Source: Glandiceps talaboti (taxonomy: Eukaryota; Hemichordata; Enteropneusta; Spengelidae). From it: DNA of 22,500 nt. Both the position numbers and the translations under genes were made by a program. The notes below the pieces were generated by a model. That model ran no database searches, was not told the origin of the DNA, and was given only the letters and a program-made list of their open reading frames with translations. Below are positions 19,412 through 22,500 of this stretch, piece after piece. Position 1 is the stretch's first letter; each line of letters starts with the position of its first letter. The stretch lies in assembly GCF_964340395.1 (NCBI RefSeq), contig NC_135563.1, positions 19,144,651-19,167,150 of the forward strand, written 5' to 3'.

Positions 19412-21201
19412 AAGAGTTGAATAATTGAAACTTTACATTGATTAACTTTTTTCGTAAAGGATTATTTTTAAACATGTTATTTTAAAGAACTTTCATACAC
19501 AATTTGATTTTTTTCGTTCCACGAGGTTTTATGACTTGACTAGAGATGGCGCCCTTCAAGACAGACTTTTACTGGAAATTTCCAGTATATGTTTAGTTGA
19601 TGCCCGTTGAGAATGACTCTTCAATTATATCAACAACTACGCCCTCTGGTATTTACTCTGATGTTCGAATCGTATACTTCAGTCGCGTATCACCAGATGA
19701 ATGGAATCACACATCCCAAAGTACGTCTCTAACGAATACAACATTTTCATTTAAGATCATTGATGGGTACTTTTTTGAAAAAATCATATGTAAATTAGTT
19801 GGTACATCACTAGCAAAGTTATGAATTGTGAGAGATTTCACTGTCGAAATGCCTCGCAAATGATGGCGACACTAGTTTCAGTCTTATGCTTTCCTTTTGC
19901 AACCACATTCTGCTCTATTCGACTATTCTGCGCAGACGTGCTCAGAAAGAAACGCGATTGTGGATATCGCCAACTGGTACAGAATGGATAGTGAACAAAT
20001 TGGTCGGCGTCCTTCATACACGTTCAACTACCTTACGATGTGAGAAAGTTGAGAGATGATATTCTGGGATTTAAAAAACAAATAATTTATTTCTGTATAT
20101 AGCTTTTATTATTACGAATAACACTTATTGCGTTGAAAATACCCAGCTGAGTACATTTGGGCAAACGTTATTCTTCGTCATCATAAACATGTCCTGGTAA
20201 ATTGCACTTCCAGAGTCACCAGTGTGTTCAACGCGGCATCGATTTACGTTTTATGAGTGAACAAATTAATCGCGCTGAGTAGGGAGACAGTTGTGATGTC
20301 ACCAGTCTTTTAACTTAAATATTTCAGGATGCCCCAACAAAATGTGAGCAATGTAGTCAGGTTTTCCGTTGGCCATATCTAAATATTTATGCAAAAATCA
20401 AACTAAGGGTCTGTTCAAAGTCATCAAATATACAGTTTAAAGTGAATGCTGTACTTTACATTTAGGTTACATCATATGTTTTAAACACATGTCATTGACC
20501 GATGTGATCTGTCCTATAGAATGATATTATTGTTTTTTCTACGAGACATAGATGAAACTCAGACTACGTTTTCATGATTATTTTCTTTCACTTTTTCATT
20601 AAAACATAACCTTCATATCAGGAATATGTTATTGGTTAGAATCTTAGACGTGGCAAACAAATACCGAGAAACCAGGAATTTCAGAAGAATATTGTTTCAA
20701 TAGGAGTTAACATGGTGGTGATGAAGTTGTGTATTTACTATAGAGTGACATGGGCTTCTGGTTTTGGATGCGAGTTAGGCACACACAAATGAAAAGCATA
20801 AATTCTAGTAAAAAGGACAAAGTCCTGGATTGTACTTGGTAGCTTTATGTTACCAGTGAGTGCCAAGAATGTATTCAAATAGTTGGGTGGTACTTGGATC
20901 ACGTTTACAATGCTTAGTGGTCCAAGCTTATGGCAGGTGTCGACTGATCTGTTGATAAACTAGTATTTCCCGATGTCAGGTTTGACAGATCTTGGCATGT
21001 TCATATTTATGTGCCCCTCTGTCATTTTGTGTTGAATTTGATGACTTCTATCAATTGGTTATCCAATATACTGTTGATATAAAATTAAATATATTGATGT
21101 CCAATTAAATGTTTTTTTATGTGAATTTAATATTGCGGAAAATGATTAAATACAGCATAGATGGACAAAATGTAATTAATTAAGTGTCCTTTCAGTATGA
21201 G

Positions 21202-21209
21202 TGACGTCA
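21202..21209. promoter_or_regulatory. Palindromic CRE-like octamer TGACGTCA
   Basis: An exact CREB/ATF consensus in the downstream flank, with no gene start recognised next to it. This is weak evidence. Confidence 0.18.
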
Positions 21210-21289
21210 CACGAAGAGTTGTGTCAATCTGTCAATTACTGATGAATAATCGTACATATAATACAATGTAAAAAAACTACATAGTCAGT

Positions 21290-21339
21290 AAACAAACAAA
21301 CAAACAAACAAACAAACAAACAAACAAACAAACAAACAA
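21290..21339. repeat. (AAAC)n microsatellite
   Basis: About 12 perfect AAAC units. It is the complement of the GTTT run in gene 2 intron 2. Confidence 0.97.
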
Positions 21340-22500
21340 CGGAACAGGTGGAAAAAGTGCCAATCTCAGCCATGAAGCGATAGTGATTTTTAAACATTTG
21401 ATGGTTCTATTACATGACTAGACAAGATTTCACGTAGTCAAGCAGCGTATCATGTACAACTTTTGATTAAGTCAACTAAGTCATTGCTGTAATTGAATCA
21501 TGATGTAAAGGTGATAAACTACAACTCCTTATTATTGAGGATGCAACACACGGTCTTTAAAACACGACTAGTGAAATGAAATATGCTAATAAAAGACTCA
21601 ATAAGAGGGGATTGATTTTAGATGTCGTAAATTGGACGAATCGACTGTAGTTTATGTGGAGAACAAAGATGACGAAATAAATGGAGACATATTATTCTAT
21701 ATGGACAAGTAATGTATTGAAGCGAATATAGCTTTGTGTTTATCCTTTTGTCATGAATTATAAGGCCATAATTTTCTCTAAATTATACATCAACCCCATC
21801 ATACTGTGCCCAGGAGTCGAATACTGCATCAGGTATATTACAGTCATATCGTAAGTTATATTATCACAGACAAGTTAGGTTTCAAATTCATCGATATCTT
21901 TGTAGAAATCATTTATTTTAGCTTAGTTCTTCCATGAAATCTGGTTAAAACGGTCGGACAACAGGCAATCTTGTGAAGTCACTTTCAATGTGTCGTGGGC
22001 TACTGAGGGCGCGTGTTAGTGAATATGTAATGAATTCGTTTAATAAGGAGTGTGACTAACGTGGTCAGATTGCTGTATCAACTCAGGCTAGACGCAAGTG
22101 AAAACAGGTAAGATTTTTTTAGAGTATTTTCTCATTTTAATCATCCATATTTATTTGATCGCAACAAATTGTTCAATAACGACACACAAAATGAAACCAA
22201 GGGATGTGAACAAATTGTAATTAAGTTGTCACAAAATGAGATACAGGTAATATTTTCACAAAATTTGAAAACTGACATGTCAATAACGTAAATGTCTATG
22301 GAATATAGAAGCAACACCAAATCATGCTACTAAAAAGTGAAGAAAGGTATCTTTTTCAGAATCTTAGGTAGAACAGGACCGTATGTCCGAAACATACTGC
22401 AAAACTTAACGACTAAAATATTTAGAACATATGTAGTATTGTGTTCATGTGAAGTCAACAGACAATTAACGTAATAAAGTAATAACAAATAATGTAAAGC

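Larger units (their letters stand above)
19117..22500. other. Non-coding region downstream of gene 2
   Basis: AT-rich, mostly unique sequence. A 75-codon open frame at 19597-19824 has no recognisable motif. No receptor exon of a third paralogue is found here. Near the end, a segment finishing aaaacag|gtaagat at 22106-22118 resembles an exon with a strong donor and could be a 5' untranslated exon of another gene, but nothing confirms it. Confidence 0.45.

Noticed and set aside
19597-19824. 75-codon + strand open frame after gene 2
   Set aside because: No motif, no homology recognised and no splice partner; not a receptor exon.

Overview
The window is eukaryotic genomic DNA from an invertebrate animal. 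It is AT-rich and full of microsatellites and diverged interspersed repeats, and its two genes have GT-AG introns. Tandem expansion of divergent nicotinic acetylcholine receptor (nAChR)-like genes is typical of lophotrochozoans such as molluscs, annelids and brachiopods, but is also seen in other marine invertebrates, so the lineage is an inference and not firm.

Two complete six-exon genes lie in tandem on the + strand and encode paralogous Cys-loop (pentameric ligand-gated) channel subunits of the nAChR type. Gene 1 spans 5229-9675 (477 aa) and gene 2 spans 13087-19023 (463 aa). Four of the six exons have identical lengths in both genes (exon 2, 140 nt; exon 3, 45 nt; exon 4, 110 nt; exon 6, 123 nt). 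Intron phases are the same (1,0,0,2,0), and every exon joins in frame. The 45- and 110-nt exons match the layout of classical nAChR genes. Each product has a signal peptide, a ligand-binding domain with a canonical 13-residue Cys-loop, four membrane segments and a moderate M3-M4 loop. Both carry Glu at -1' of M2, which predicts a cation-selective pore. Neither has the vicinal Cys pair of an alpha subunit. Both have Ile at the nearly invariant 9' Leu gate position and Asn at 15'. Gene 1 has also lost further binding-site aromatics. They may be partners in one heteromeric or orphan receptor.

Layout: 1-292 unique; 293-2350 a 54-bp minisatellite of about 38 units; 2351-5228 unique non-coding DNA with a GGT/GAT trinucleotide block at 2799-2976; 5229-9675 gene 1, with a 520-bp TTCAA array in intron 2 and a TGTA array in intron 4; 9676-13086 intergenic, with TGTA/TG microsatellites and a diverged tandem array; 13087-19023 gene 2, whose intron 1 holds two diverged repeat arrays, whose intron 4 holds a near-perfect palindrome around an AT repeat, and whose intron 5 holds a second foldback; 19024-22500 mostly unique non-coding DNA.

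The least expected signals are two short exact copies of gene 2 coding sequence in nearby non-coding DNA. One is 26 nt, in intron 4 right beside the palindrome. The other is 24 nt, about 370 bp past the stop codon.
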